Below, one piece after another: positions 18,272 through 26,769 of a stretch of DNA of 64,000 bases. Position 1 is the first letter of the stretch. Every line of letters starts with the position of its first letter. The notes under the pieces are model-generated. The model saw only the letters and a program-made list of their open reading frames with translations. It was not told the DNA's origin and made no database searches. The stretch is from CAXMQS01 sp036446035 (GTDB lineage Bacteria; Actinomycetota; Acidimicrobiia; Spongiisociales; JAOTWH01), in NCBI GenBank assembly GCA_036446035.1, contig JAZFSG010000078.1, positions 22,036-86,035 of the forward strand, in the 5' to 3' direction. The position numbers and the translations under genes are program-made.

Positions 18272-19269
18272 CCCGCCGGACCAGTTTCGATGAAACCGAA
18301 TTCCCACAACCACTCGACTGTCCGTCGCAGCGTCGTTGGCAACGGGAGATAGGTGATGCCAAGCTCTCGCTCAGCCCGCGAGCCGTCGTAGCGATGGCCA
18401 TGAAGCAGTGTGCGCACCATGTCCTTGCACATCGGCGACTCCGACTTGCGCAAGCGCGCCACCCCGGAGGCGGCCCGGCCGGCCGCCATCGCCGCCCAGC
18501 CGGGCAGCGATATGACCTTGCGGCGGACACCCGTGATCTCGGACAGGATGTCAAGGGCTTCGGTGACGGTGGCGGTTGCGCCGCTCAGGATGTAGCGCTC
18601 GCCTGGTCGCCCCTTGTGCAGTGCCGCCATGTGACCTTCGGTGCAGTCGGCGATGTCGATTATGGAGAGCCGGGTATCGACCATGGCTCGCAACTTGCCG
18701 TTTAGGTAACCGATGAGGATCTTGGTCGAGCCGCCGGCGCGGCCGGGTCCTTGAACGGACGACGGGTTCACCGAAACCACCTCGACTCCGGAACTCTCCG
18801 CCGCTGCGAATACCGCGATTTCGCCCTCGTGCTTGGAGCGCTCGTACGACGAGAGGTAGGAGCCGCGGTGGGGCGACGTCTCGGACCCGACCGTTCCCTC
18901 CGCCTCCCCGATCGCAGCAGCAGACGAGGTGTGGACCACCCGTTTGACCCCGGCGGCAGCCGCCGCCTCGACGACGTTTACCGAGCCGGTTACGTTGGCC
19001 TGGAACAGCGGCGACGGATCGCGCAGGCACATGGCGTTGAGACCGGCGACGTGGAACACCTGGTCGCAACCCTCCATGGCTTCGCGCAGAACGGCGACGT
19101 CCGAGAGGTCGCCCATGACCGGGTCGGCTCCGGCAGCGATGAGCAGTTCTCCACCGGTCCGCGTCCTTGTCAGGGCCCTGACCGGCCCCAGGTCAGGCTC
19201 CAGCTGCAGCCTTGAGAGGATGGCGCCGCCAAGGAAGCCCGTTCCTCCTGTCACGAAAGTGCCGCTCAT
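18268..19269 (-). CDS. Extended short-chain dehydrogenase/epimerase
   Basis: The 333-residue protein has the extended-SDR nucleotide-binding motif TGGTGFLGG at residues 7-15, a GDLSD segment, HVAGLNA, HTSSAAAIG and the catalytic YERSK. This is the NAD-dependent epimerase/dehydratase family, related to dihydroflavonol-4-reductase and hopanoid-associated epimerases. The substrate is not readable from sequence. It lies 4 bp after pgsA in the operon and overlaps the nucleotidyltransferase-like gene by four bases. Confidence 0.85.
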   Translation of the reverse strand: MSGTFVTGGTGFLGGAILSRLQLEPDLGPVRALTRTRTGGELLIAAGADPVMGDLSDVAVLREAMEGCDQVFHVAGLNAMCLRDPSPLFQANVTGSVNVVEAAAAAGVKRVVHTSSAAAIGEAEGTVGSETSPHRGSYLSSYERSKHEGEIAVFAAAESSGVEVVSVNPSSVQGPGRAGGSTKILIGYLNGKLRAMVDTRLSIIDIADCTEGHMAALHKGRPGERYILSGATATVTEALDILSEITGVRRKVISLPGWAAMAAGRAASGVARLRKSESPMCKDMVRTLLHGHRYDGSRAERELGITYLPLPTTLRRTVEWLWEFGFIETGPAG

Positions 19270-19273
19270 CGCA

Positions 19274-19810
19274 TCAACGGGCAGCCAGGGAGCGAATCAC
19301 CTTCGCCGACTTGGCCAGGTAGTCGATGCCCGATGCCACGGTGATCACGACTGCGAACAGCATCACCCACTCGTCTGGATAGAAAGCGCCCCACTCACCT
19401 GAGGTTCGCAGGATGGCAACGAAGATGGCCACGAACTGCACGGTGGCCTTGATCTTGCCGAGCATGCTTGGCGGCACCTTCGAGCCGTCGAGAGCAACGA
19501 TGCCACGCAGGCCCATGATGGCGATCTCTCTGCCGACGATGACAAAGGCCGCCCATGCCCAAGCCCGGTCAACCTCGACGAGGGCGAAGAGGGTCCCGGC
19601 AACCAGCAGCTTGTCTGCGATCGTGTCGAGGAAGGCACCGAGGATCGTCGTCTGCTCCCAACGCCGAGCCAGGTAGCCGTCAAGAAAGTCGGTAGTGGCG
19701 GCAACGGCGAAGACGATCGAGGCCAGAACGTAGACGTCGGTGAGGACCAAAGCCATGATGATGGGCACAAGAACCACTCGTGTCCAGGCGATGCGATCTG
19801 GAACAGAGAT
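19274..19810 (-). CDS. pgsA: CDP-diacylglycerol-glycerol-3-phosphate phosphatidyltransferase, probably with an ATC start
   Basis: PgsA makes phosphatidylglycerophosphate at the membrane. The CDP-alcohol phosphotransferase motif is complete (TDFLDGYLARRWEQTT followed by GAFLDTIADK), and four or more hydrophobic helices follow. The first ordinary start codon is a GTG at 19777, inside the first helix and without a Shine-Dalgarno site. Upstream of it lies ISVPDRIAWTR, which matches the usual family N-terminus, directly behind GAGGAGG with 4 nt spacing. No ATG, GTG or TTG occurs between this point and an in-frame TAG, so an ATC start at 19810 (178 residues) is the best reading. Confidence 0.85.
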   Translation of the reverse strand: MSVPDRIAWTRVVLVPIIMALVLTDVYVLASIVFAVAATTDFLDGYLARRWEQTTILGAFLDTIADKLLVAGTLFALVEVDRAWAWAAFVIVGREIAIMGLRGIVALDGSKVPPSMLGKIKATVQFVAIFVAILRTSGEWGAFYPDEWVMLFAVVITVASGIDYLAKSAKVIRSLAAR

Positions 19811-19849
19811 ACGGCCTCCTCGAGGGCGATGCTACCCGGGGTCCGTGCG

Positions 19850-21316
19850 CTAGGTCGCCCAGCCGAAGCTGCGTTCCACAGCCTGATGCCACCTCGCCGC
19901 AAGGCGTTCGCGATCTACGGCCGATTGCTGTGGCAGCCAGCGCTCGTCCTCTTCCCACATGGCGGCCAGTTCGTCCTTGCTCTCCCAGAAACCGACGCCG
20001 AGGCCGGCCGCGTATGCGGCACCCAGCACGGTGGTCTCGGTCTTGCGCGGCCGAACCACCGGCATACCCAACGCGTCGGCCTGCATCTGCATGAGAAGGC
20101 TGTTCGCTGTCATCCCTCCATCGACGCGCAGTTCGGCAAGGTCTGTCGATTGAGCCATGGCGGCGAGGACGTCTGCGGCCTGAAACGCCGTCGACTCGAG
20201 CGTTGCCCTGGCGATGTGTGCCGCCGTGGTGTAGCGAGTGATGCCGACGATGACCCCCCTTGCATCGGGCCGCCAGTAGGGAGCAAAGAGTCCGTTGAAG
20301 GCAGGGACCACAAAGACGTCGCCGGTGTCGTCGACGGAAGCTGCCAGCGCCTCGACCTCCGGGGCCGAATCGATGAGACCGAGACCGTCACGCAGCCACT
20401 GCACCGCGGCCCCGGCGATCGCCACAGATCCCTCGAGCGCGTAGACAGGAGCTTCCCCCTCGATGTGGTAGCCGACCGTCGAGAGCAAGCCACTGGTCGA
20501 CTGGACGACATCAGTACCGGTGTTGACGAGCAAAAAGCAACCCGTGCCGTATGTGTTCTTGGCGGCGCCAAGAGCGAACCCGGCCTGGCCGAACAGAGCA
20601 GCTTGTTGGTCACCCAGGATCGCCGCCAAAGGGACACCATCGAGCACGCCGCGGCACTCGCCGAGACTGCCACTCGAGGTAACGATGGTGGGCAGAGCTC
20701 TGGCGGGAACTCCGAAGGCATCGCACAGCTCCGGCTCCCAACTGAGGGATCGCAGGCCCATCAGCATGGTGCGCGAGGCGTTCGTCGGATCGGTGATGCT
20801 TTCCCCCGTGAGGTTCCACGCCAGCCAGGCGTCGATCGTCCCGAGATGGGCTCTCTCCTTTGCGTCACGAAGCCCGGCGACGTTGTCAAGCAGCCATCGC
20901 ATCTTTGGCGCTGAGAAGTACGTTGACAAGGGCAAGCCGGTCGCCTCACCGAACCGATCCGGCCCCTCCTCTCCTCCGAGCTCCCGGCACAGCTCGTCGG
21001 TGCGGGTGTCCTGCCACACGATCGCAGGCGCCAACGGCGTGCCCGAGTCGTCCCATGCCACCGTGGTCTCTCGCTGGTTGGTGATGCCGACGGCAGCCAG
21101 GTCGGTGGCGGCAAGACCCGCTGTCGCCAGCGCATCCGATATCACCGCCTCGCAGTTGGACCAGATCTCGGCGGCGTCGTGCTCGACCAGACCCGGTGCA
21201 GGGAACGACTGACCATGCTCGCGCTGTTCCATGGCAACGATGGCCCCCGAGTGATCGACGACAACGAACCGGGTTGAAGTCGTCCCCTGGTCGAGTGCGC
21301 CGACGAACTCGCTCAC
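19850..21316 (-). CDS. glpK: Glycerol kinase
   Basis: The enzyme phosphorylates glycerol to glycerol-3-phosphate. The 488-residue product has the FGGY-kinase features GALDQGTTSTR at the N-terminus, TNQRETTVAWD, GDQQAALFGQ, NTYGTGCFLLVNTG and RDARGVIVGITRYT, and has the usual length. It starts with GTG overlapping the pth stop as GTGA. The next gene, pgsA, uses glycerol-3-phosphate as substrate, so the pairing makes metabolic sense. Confidence 0.97.
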   Translation of the reverse strand: MSEFVGALDQGTTSTRFVVVDHSGAIVAMEQREHGQSFPAPGLVEHDAAEIWSNCEAVISDALATAGLAATDLAAVGITNQRETTVAWDDSGTPLAPAIVWQDTRTDELCRELGGEEGPDRFGEATGLPLSTYFSAPKMRWLLDNVAGLRDAKERAHLGTIDAWLAWNLTGESITDPTNASRTMLMGLRSLSWEPELCDAFGVPARALPTIVTSSGSLGECRGVLDGVPLAAILGDQQAALFGQAGFALGAAKNTYGTGCFLLVNTGTDVVQSTSGLLSTVGYHIEGEAPVYALEGSVAIAGAAVQWLRDGLGLIDSAPEVEALAASVDDTGDVFVVPAFNGLFAPYWRPDARGVIVGITRYTTAAHIARATLESTAFQAADVLAAMAQSTDLAELRVDGGMTANSLLMQMQADALGMPVVRPRKTETTVLGAAYAAGLGVGFWESKDELAAMWEEDERWLPQQSAVDRERLAARWHQAVERSFGWAT

Positions 21317-21891
21317 AGCGGTCCCTGATCCCCCGACAGTTGCCGTGCTGCCTCGGGACCTTCCGAGATGAAGGCCTCGACACTGTCGGCGGCCTCTTCG
21401 ACCAATACGCCGACGCTTGGGACCTCTCTCGAGGTGAAGCGGCGGAGCACGAAGGCGGCTGGGTCCATAGCGCCGGGCGGTCGACCGACGCCGATCTTGA
21501 GTCGCCAGAATTCAGGCGATCCCAGCGATCCGATGACCGAGGTGACTCCGTTGTGACCACCTGCTCCCCTGCCGAACTGCACACGCAGCTTGGCGAAGGG
21601 GAGGTCGATGTCGTCGTGGACAACGAGCAGTTGATCCTCGGTGATGCCGAAATAGTTCAGCAGCGGTGCGACGACCTGGCCTGAGTGGTTCATGGCAACG
21701 TTGGGAAGGACCAGCTGAGCCGATTCGTCCCCTGCACCGAGCTGCGCTACGAGCGCTCGGATCCCGCGGCGAGCTCTCCTGAACCTGAGGTCGTTGCGGT
21801 GGGCGACTCGAGCAACGGCTTCAGCACCGACGCTGTGACGCGTGCCTTCGAATTCGGCCTCAGGATTGCGGAGCCCAACGACGAGGCGCAG
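21313..21891 (-). CDS. pth: Peptidyl-tRNA hydrolase, apparently with a CTG start
   Basis: Pth releases peptides from peptidyl-tRNA. Read from a CTG at 21891 the product is 192 residues, the normal length, and begins LRLVVGLRNPEAEFEGTRHS. It holds the catalytic Asn and His, then PNVAMNHSG, the conserved Asp in VVHDDIDLP, and GRGAGGHNG. The CTG directly follows the TAG stop of rplY in the same frame and lies 5 nt after GGAGG. No ATG, GTG or TTG occurs in frame until the internal ATG at 21693, which would remove the Asn and His. The RHS in place of the usual RHN is a small variation. glpK overlaps its end. Confidence 0.9.
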   Translation of the reverse strand: MRLVVGLRNPEAEFEGTRHSVGAEAVARVAHRNDLRFRRARRGIRALVAQLGAGDESAQLVLPNVAMNHSGQVVAPLLNYFGITEDQLLVVHDDIDLPFAKLRVQFGRGAGGHNGVTSVIGSLGSPEFWRLKIGVGRPPGAMDPAAFVLRRFTSREVPSVGVLVEEAADSVEAFISEGPEAARQLSGDQGPL

Positions 21892-22593
21892 CTAACCCTC
21901 CCCTTCGGGTTCGGCGGCTTCTTCGCCCTCGTCTGCCTCGACGGGCTCGATCGGCAGGCCCTCTTCGTCGAGCTCGACGGGCTCGATCGGCAGGCCCTCT
22001 TCGTCGAGCTCGACCTCAACTTCGGGCTCGGCTTCGATGCGGGGCGCCTGCACCGTGAAGAGCGTTGTGCCCGGGTCGTCCACGAAGGTGACGCCTTCGA
22101 TGGCCTCAAGGCTGTCGAGACTCATCGAATCACCAATGTGGAGGCCGGTGATGTCGATCTCGATGGCGGGCGGGATAGCAGTCGGCAATGCCTCAACGGT
22201 GATCTGGGTCCGGACCGACTCCAAGATGCCACCGTCCTCGCGAACGCCGATGGGAACACCGACAGGCTGGATGGCGACCTCGGCCTGGATGGTTTCGGTG
22301 AGTGAGATCTTGACGAAGTCGAGGTGAATGATGTCGCCGCGAACGGGGTGGCGCTGTAGTCCTCGGGCGACCGTGAGAACCGAGGTGCTGCCGACCTCGA
22401 GGTCGATCAGAGCGTTGAGCCCTGCGTCGCTGTGCAGCGCCGCGTATAGATCGCGCTCGCTGATGGTGACAGGCAGATTCGCCTGATCGCGGCCATAGAC
22501 GACCGCGGGCACCTGGCCCAGCCGGCGCATACGCCGCGCCACCCGACTGCCGCTATCGCCGCGCTCTTCAGCGCGAAGTGTTACCCGTTCCAT
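21892..22593 (-). CDS. rplY: 50S ribosomal protein L25/general stress protein Ctc
   Basis: The 233-residue protein has the L25 5S-rRNA-binding domain (about 1-95, VPAVVYGRDQ) and the C-terminal beta domain of the long Ctc form (about 100-185), followed by an acidic tail. The tail contains two exact copies of a 12-residue unit (ELDEEGLPIEPV) made by a 36-bp DNA tandem repeat. A Shine-Dalgarno AGGAG precedes the ATG. Gene order glmU-prs-rplY-pth is typical for Actinomycetota. Its stop codon abuts the apparent CTG start of pth. Confidence 0.95.
   Translation of the reverse strand: MERVTLRAEERGDSGSRVARRMRRLGQVPAVVYGRDQANLPVTISERDLYAALHSDAGLNALIDLEVGSTSVLTVARGLQRHPVRGDIIHLDFVKISLTETIQAEVAIQPVGVPIGVREDGGILESVRTQITVEALPTAIPPAIEIDITGLHIGDSMSLDSLEAIEGVTFVDDPGTTLFTVQAPRIEAEPEVEVELDEEGLPIEPVELDEEGLPIEPVEADEGEEAAEPEGEG
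21937..22014. repeat. Perfect 36-bp tandem repeat inside rplY
   Basis: Two exact 36-bp units (21937-21972 and 21973-22008) are followed by six more matching bases. The unit is a multiple of three, so it adds 12 residues to the acidic L25 tail without shifting the frame. Exact identity at all codon positions indicates a recent duplication or an actively varying repeat. Confidence 0.95.
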
Positions 22594-22674
22594 CGAAAGA
22601 CTCCTGGCGAACGCCTGAGGACTGCATTATCGCAACAGAGACGGCACCTGACCAAACGGCTCGGCCAGGCCCTC

Positions 22675-23649
22675 CTAGATGTTCTCCCCCATGAAGATCT
22701 CGCTCACCGACTCGTCTGTGAAGATGGCTCGCAGCGTGTCGGCGATGAGTGGGGCGGAGGACAGCACTGTGATCTTGTCGAGGTCCCGAGCATCCTCGGG
22801 CGTTGGCAGCGTGTTCGTTACGACCACTTCCTCGATCAGGGCGTTCTTGATCCGATCGATGGCCGGCGGCGAGAATACGCCGTGGGTAGCCATCACGGTC
22901 ACCGATAACGCCCCTCTTTCTCGCAACAGTTCGGCCGCGGCCACGACGGTTCCGCCGGTGTCAATGATGTCGTCGACGATGACGGCATGCCTGTCCTTGA
23001 CATCGCCGATGATCTCGAGGGCAGCGGCGACATTGTGCTCGTCTGGCGATCGGCGCTTGTGCACGAAGGCGACCTGAGAGTTGTCGAGGTGGCGGGCGTA
23101 CTTCTCCGCCAACTTGACGCGACCGGAGTCTGGCGACACAACGGTGATCTTCCCGGTCACGATCGATGCCAGGTACTCGACGAAGACGGGGAGAGCCGTG
23201 AGGGCATCGAACGGTTTGGAGATGAAGCCCTGGATCTGGCCGGTATGAAGGTCGACAGAGACGATGCGGTCGGCACCGGCTACGCCGAAGAGGTCACTGA
23301 CCAGCCGAGCGCTGATCGGCTCGCGTGCCAGAACCTTCTTGTCCTGTCTGGCGTATCCGAAGTAGGGCACGACGGCCGTGATCCGCTGAGCCGAGGCCCG
23401 GCGCAGCGCGTCGATCATGAGCAGCTGCTCCATGACGTGGAAATTGACCGGCCGGCTGTGGGACTGGATAACGAAGCAGTGCGCTCCGCGAACGCTCTCT
23501 GTGAAGCGGACGTAGATCTCGCCGTTGGCGAACACCGATCGCTGTACGCCGCCGAGCTCGGTTCCAAGGATCTCGGCAACGTCTTCGGCCAGCGGCACAT
23601 TGGCCGAACCCGAGAACAGCATCATCCGCTTGTCGCTGGGCAGCTTCAC
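22675..23649 (-). CDS. prs: Ribose-phosphate pyrophosphokinase
   Basis: Prs makes PRPP from ribose-5-phosphate and ATP. The 324-residue product has the family features LFSGSANVPLAEDVA, FANGEIYVRF, PYFGYARQDKK, the signature DLHTGQIQGF, and the PRPP-binding loop VIVDDIIDTGGTVV. The start overlaps the glmU stop by four bases (ATGA). An 81-bp gap with no clear terminator separates it from rplY. Confidence 0.97.
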   Translation of the reverse strand: MKLPSDKRMMLFSGSANVPLAEDVAEILGTELGGVQRSVFANGEIYVRFTESVRGAHCFVIQSHSRPVNFHVMEQLLMIDALRRASAQRITAVVPYFGYARQDKKVLAREPISARLVSDLFGVAGADRIVSVDLHTGQIQGFISKPFDALTALPVFVEYLASIVTGKITVVSPDSGRVKLAEKYARHLDNSQVAFVHKRRSPDEHNVAAALEIIGDVKDRHAVIVDDIIDTGGTVVAAAELLRERGALSVTVMATHGVFSPPAIDRIKNALIEEVVVTNTLPTPEDARDLDKITVLSSAPLIADTLRAIFTDESVSEIFMGENI

Positions 23650-25016
23650 TCGTCGCTCTCGGCTCGCTTGCTCCTGCGGTCAGCGTAGCCCGGAATCTCC
23701 TTCTGCGACGACCGCTCGATGCCCAATGCTCCCGGCGACACATCCCTGGAGATGACGGAGCCGGCACCCGTCCAGCCATCCTCCCCGATCTCGACCGGGG
23801 CCACCAGCATCGTGTCGGAGCCGATGCGAGCACGAGCGCCGATCTCGGTGTGGTGCTTGTCGTATCCATCCCAGTTGCAGGTGATCGAGCCAGCTCCGAT
23901 ATTGGCGTCCTCGCCGACGGTGGCGTCCCCGATGTAGGAGAGGTGAGGAACCTTGGCGCCGGCCGCCAGGGTCGTGTTCTTCAGCTCGACGAAGGATCCG
24001 GCTTTGGAGTCGGGACCCAGCACTGCCCCGGGCCGGAGACTGGCATATGGGCCAACGTTGGCTCTTGATTGGACGTCGGCGCCGTCCAGAACCGAGTATC
24101 TGACAACGGCATCCTCACCGATGTTGCTGTCGCGGACATGGGTATCGGGTCCGACCTGGGCCCCGGCCCCGATCGTCGATGCCCCCTCGATGTGGACCCC
24201 CGGATAGATGCTGGCACCGGCCGACAACACCGCGGCGGCGTCGACGTAGGTGCGCGCCGGGTCGAGCATCATCACCCCCTGGCGCATCCACTCGCGGTTG
24301 ATCCGCATGCGTATGACTTCGGCCGCTTCGGCCAACTGACCGAAGCTGTTGACTCCGACGACCAGCAGATCTACAGCAACCGCGCCGACGGGCTCGCCAT
24401 CTCCGACCAGGAGACCGACGGCGTCTGTCAGGTATTGCTCGCCCTGGGCATTGTCCGAACCGATGCGGTCGAGCGCACCTTTGAGATGCTGCGCAGAGAA
24501 GGCATAGATCGAGGTCCCAACCTCGGTGATGGCGAGCTCGGTGGGGCTGGCATCGGGATCCTCGACGATGGCTTCGACACCCGCGCCACCGCGGACGATG
24601 CGGCCGTAGCCGGCTGGGTTATCGAGGTGAGTTGTCGCGAGAGTGACGGCGTTGCCGGCGTGTTGGCCAACGAGGTTGCCGACCATGTTGGCGGTTACCA
24701 GCGGAGCGTCACCAGGCAGGATGACGATCGTGTCTCCATCGGCTGGACCGAGGGCGGCCATCGCGACGGAGGTGGCGTGCCCCGTACCAAGCTGCTCGGG
24801 TTGCAGGACAGTCTCGACGCCAGCGGGCAGGGTGGCCACCACGGCCTCGGCGTCGTGGCCAACGACCACAGCGGTCGTGTCGGGGGTGGCACCGTCAGCG
24901 GCGTCCAGCACCCAACTCAGCATCGCCTTACCCGCCACCTCTTGCAACACCTTGGGCCGCCCCGATTTCATACGGGTGCCCTCGCCGGCAGCGAGGATGA
25001 TGACGTGAACGCTCAT
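23646..25016 (-). CDS. glmU: Bifunctional GlmU
   Basis: GlmU acetylates glucosamine-1-phosphate and then uridylates it to give UDP-GlcNAc for peptidoglycan. The 456-residue protein has the pyrophosphorylase domain (about 1-230; LAAGEGTRMKSGRPKVLQ, GTGHA, PGDAPL) and a left-handed beta-helix acetyltransferase domain (about 250-445) with hexapeptide repeats, NWDGYDKHHT and GSDTMLVAPV. Length is normal. It overlaps prs at its end, and tRNA-Gln lies just upstream. Confidence 0.97.
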   Translation of the reverse strand: MSVHVIILAAGEGTRMKSGRPKVLQEVAGKAMLSWVLDAADGATPDTTAVVVGHDAEAVVATLPAGVETVLQPEQLGTGHATSVAMAALGPADGDTIVILPGDAPLVTANMVGNLVGQHAGNAVTLATTHLDNPAGYGRIVRGGAGVEAIVEDPDASPTELAITEVGTSIYAFSAQHLKGALDRIGSDNAQGEQYLTDAVGLLVGDGEPVGAVAVDLLVVGVNSFGQLAEAAEVIRMRINREWMRQGVMMLDPARTYVDAAAVLSAGASIYPGVHIEGASTIGAGAQVGPDTHVRDSNIGEDAVVRYSVLDGADVQSRANVGPYASLRPGAVLGPDSKAGSFVELKNTTLAAGAKVPHLSYIGDATVGEDANIGAGSITCNWDGYDKHHTEIGARARIGSDTMLVAPVEIGEDGWTGAGSVISRDVSPGALGIERSSQKEIPGYADRRSKRAESDE

Positions 25017-25039
25017 TGACGCCTACTTACCTTCGATGG

Positions 25040-25111
25040 CTGGGGGGACAGGACTCGAACCTGTACTAATGGGACCAAAACCCACCGTGCTGCCAATTAC
25101 ACCACCCCCCA
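25040..25111 (-). tRNA. tRNA-Gln (TTG)
   Basis: The minus strand folds as a 72-nt class I tRNA with acceptor TGGGGGG/CCCCCCA, D-arm with TGTAATTGGCAGCACGG, anticodon loop TTTTGGT (anticodon TTG) and T-arm AGGTTCGAGTCCT. The discriminator is G and a CCA is encoded at 25037-25039. It lies between ispE and glmU in the minus-strand block. Confidence 0.95.
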
Positions 25112-25127
25112 CCGAGCCGGGGCGATT

Positions 25128-25967
25128 CTACCCCGGCACCTCTTTCCATCCCTGTGGGCTCGGGACCGCGGCATGAGTGGCCCGCAGCCCCGGAGGCACG
25201 TCGCGCAGGGCCGACTCGGCCTCCTCGATATCGACGAAGAAAGCGAACAACGACGGCCCGCTCCCGGTGAGGCCGACGGTCCGGCCCCACCGTTTGGCGA
25301 GCTCGGCCCGCCATTCGTCGAGCTCGGGACGGATGCTCACGGCCGCCGGGTACAGGTCGTTGCGCAGCGGCGTGTAACCGCGCAGATCTGGCGGCAGGCT
25401 CGCCGCCGGCAGGATGGGACCTTGCGGCCCGTCGGCGTCGTCCCAGGCTCGATAGACGGCGGCGGTCTGTAGTTCGAATGGCGGCACTGCGATGGCGACT
25501 GCGAATCCCGTCGGAGTCGGCAGCCTTGTGACGCGCTCCCCGACGCCTTCCACAGTGGCGAGGCCTCCTTCGAGGCAGAACGGGACATCCGACCCGAGGC
25601 CAGGCGCCAGGGACCGCAGCTCGTCAAGTTCGACACCCAGCAGTCGGCCGGTCGCCGCCAGGGCGCCTGCGGCATCGGCGCTTCCGCCTCCGAGTCCGGC
25701 AGCCGTCGGGATGTGCTTGCGCAGCGTGAGACGAAGCGGGTCCGCAGCGCCGCCGCGGGCGGCTACAACCGCTTGCCACGCCAGGTTGGCGTGATCGGTC
25801 GGCACGTTGCCGTCGATGTCTTGGGAGTCCTCGTCCGCCAACTCGACCGACAACCGGTCGGGCCAGGTCACCGAGAGATTGAGCGCACTGAGGCGGTGCA
25901 GTGGCCCGTCGCCGGGCGGGTCGACCACGAGACCGAGATTGATCTTGGCGTAGGCCTCAAGCTGCAT
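25128..25967 (-). CDS. ispE: 4-diphosphocytidyl-2-C-methyl-D-erythritol kinase
   Basis: IspE phosphorylates CDP-methylerythritol in the non-mevalonate isoprenoid pathway. The 279-residue product has the N-terminal AYAKINLGL, the GHMP-kinase ATP loop PTAAGLGGGSADAAGAL, and the C-terminal LTGSGPSLFAF. The start overlaps the rsmA stop by 11 bases. Isoprenoid supply would feed the squalene/phytoene synthase and uppP lipid cycle encoded elsewhere in the window. Confidence 0.95.
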   Translation of the reverse strand: MQLEAYAKINLGLVVDPPGDGPLHRLSALNLSVTWPDRLSVELADEDSQDIDGNVPTDHANLAWQAVVAARGGAADPLRLTLRKHIPTAAGLGGGSADAAGALAATGRLLGVELDELRSLAPGLGSDVPFCLEGGLATVEGVGERVTRLPTPTGFAVAIAVPPFELQTAAVYRAWDDADGPQGPILPAASLPPDLRGYTPLRNDLYPAAVSIRPELDEWRAELAKRWGRTVGLTGSGPSLFAFFVDIEEAESALRDVPPGLRATHAAVPSPQGWKEVPG

Positions 25968-26769
25968 CGGCGATCTCCAGGAACGAGGTTGGGGGCAGGT
26001 CTTCGGGTCGGGCCGTCGGCTCGATGCCGGCTCGCGTCAGGACTGAGATCGGGTCATCGAGTGCGCCACGCAGCGACGACCGCAACATCTTGCGGCGCTG
26101 CGAGAAGGCCGCCGCGGCCAGGTCGGCAGCCTGACGGCGCCTGGCGGATGGCGGCGACGTGCGCGCCAGTCGGATCACGGCGGAATCGACATTGGGCGCC
26201 GGTACGAAGACCTGCGGCCCGACGGCGAATCCGAACTCGATATCGCAGAAGAGGCCGGCAACAACAGAGGGCAAGCCGTAGGTCTTCGAACCGGGCGAGG
26301 CCAGCAGGCGGTCGGCTACCTCTCGCTGGACCATCACGACGAATGACTCGATCTGGCCGGCGTCCGTGACGGCATCGAGAAGCACGGTGGTGCCCACCTG
26401 ATATGGCAGGTTGGCAACCATCGTCCACGGACCGCCCTCCAACGCTTCTGCGAGGTCGACTTGCGCCGCGTCCTTGTATCTGATCTCGGCGAGATCGCCA
26501 ACCTCGGAGTCGAGCAGCGGGCGCATCCGATCGTCCACCTCGTAGGCGACCACCCGGGCGCCGGCGGCGGCCAGCGCCTTGGTGAGCGTTCCGGTTCCGG
26601 CACCGATCTCAACCACCAGATCGCCGACTCCGACCCCCGCAAGGGCAACGATGCGCTGGGTGATGTTGGGGTCGGCGAGGAAGTTCTGGCCAAGCACCTT
26701 GCGCGGTGACAGCCCGAAGCGATCGAGGAGGCCCACGATCTCGGACCTGGACTGCGGGCCATCACCCAC
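25957..26769 (-). CDS. rsmA: 16S rRNA (adenine-1518/1519-N6) dimethyltransferase
   Basis: RsmA/KsgA dimethylates two adenosines near the 3' end of 16S rRNA. From the GTG at 26769 the product is 270 residues with LSPRKVLGQNFLAD, the SAM-binding EIGAGTGTLT, the catalytic NLPYQ, VQREVADRL and the C-terminal SQRRKMLRSSL. The start overlaps tatD by 8 bases. A much longer frame exists upstream, but that part is the shadow of tatD. Confidence 0.95.
   Translation of the reverse strand: MGDGPQSRSEIVGLLDRFGLSPRKVLGQNFLADPNITQRIVALAGVGVGDLVVEIGAGTGTLTKALAAAGARVVAYEVDDRMRPLLDSEVGDLAEIRYKDAAQVDLAEALEGGPWTMVANLPYQVGTTVLLDAVTDAGQIESFVVMVQREVADRLLASPGSKTYGLPSVVAGLFCDIEFGFAVGPQVFVPAPNVDSAVIRLARTSPPSARRRQAADLAAAAFSQRRKMLRSSLRGALDDPISVLTRAGIEPTARPEDLPPTSFLEIADAA

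Noticed and set aside
19274..19777. pgsA starting at GTG 19777
   Set aside because: This start lacks a Shine-Dalgarno site and removes the conserved N-terminus.
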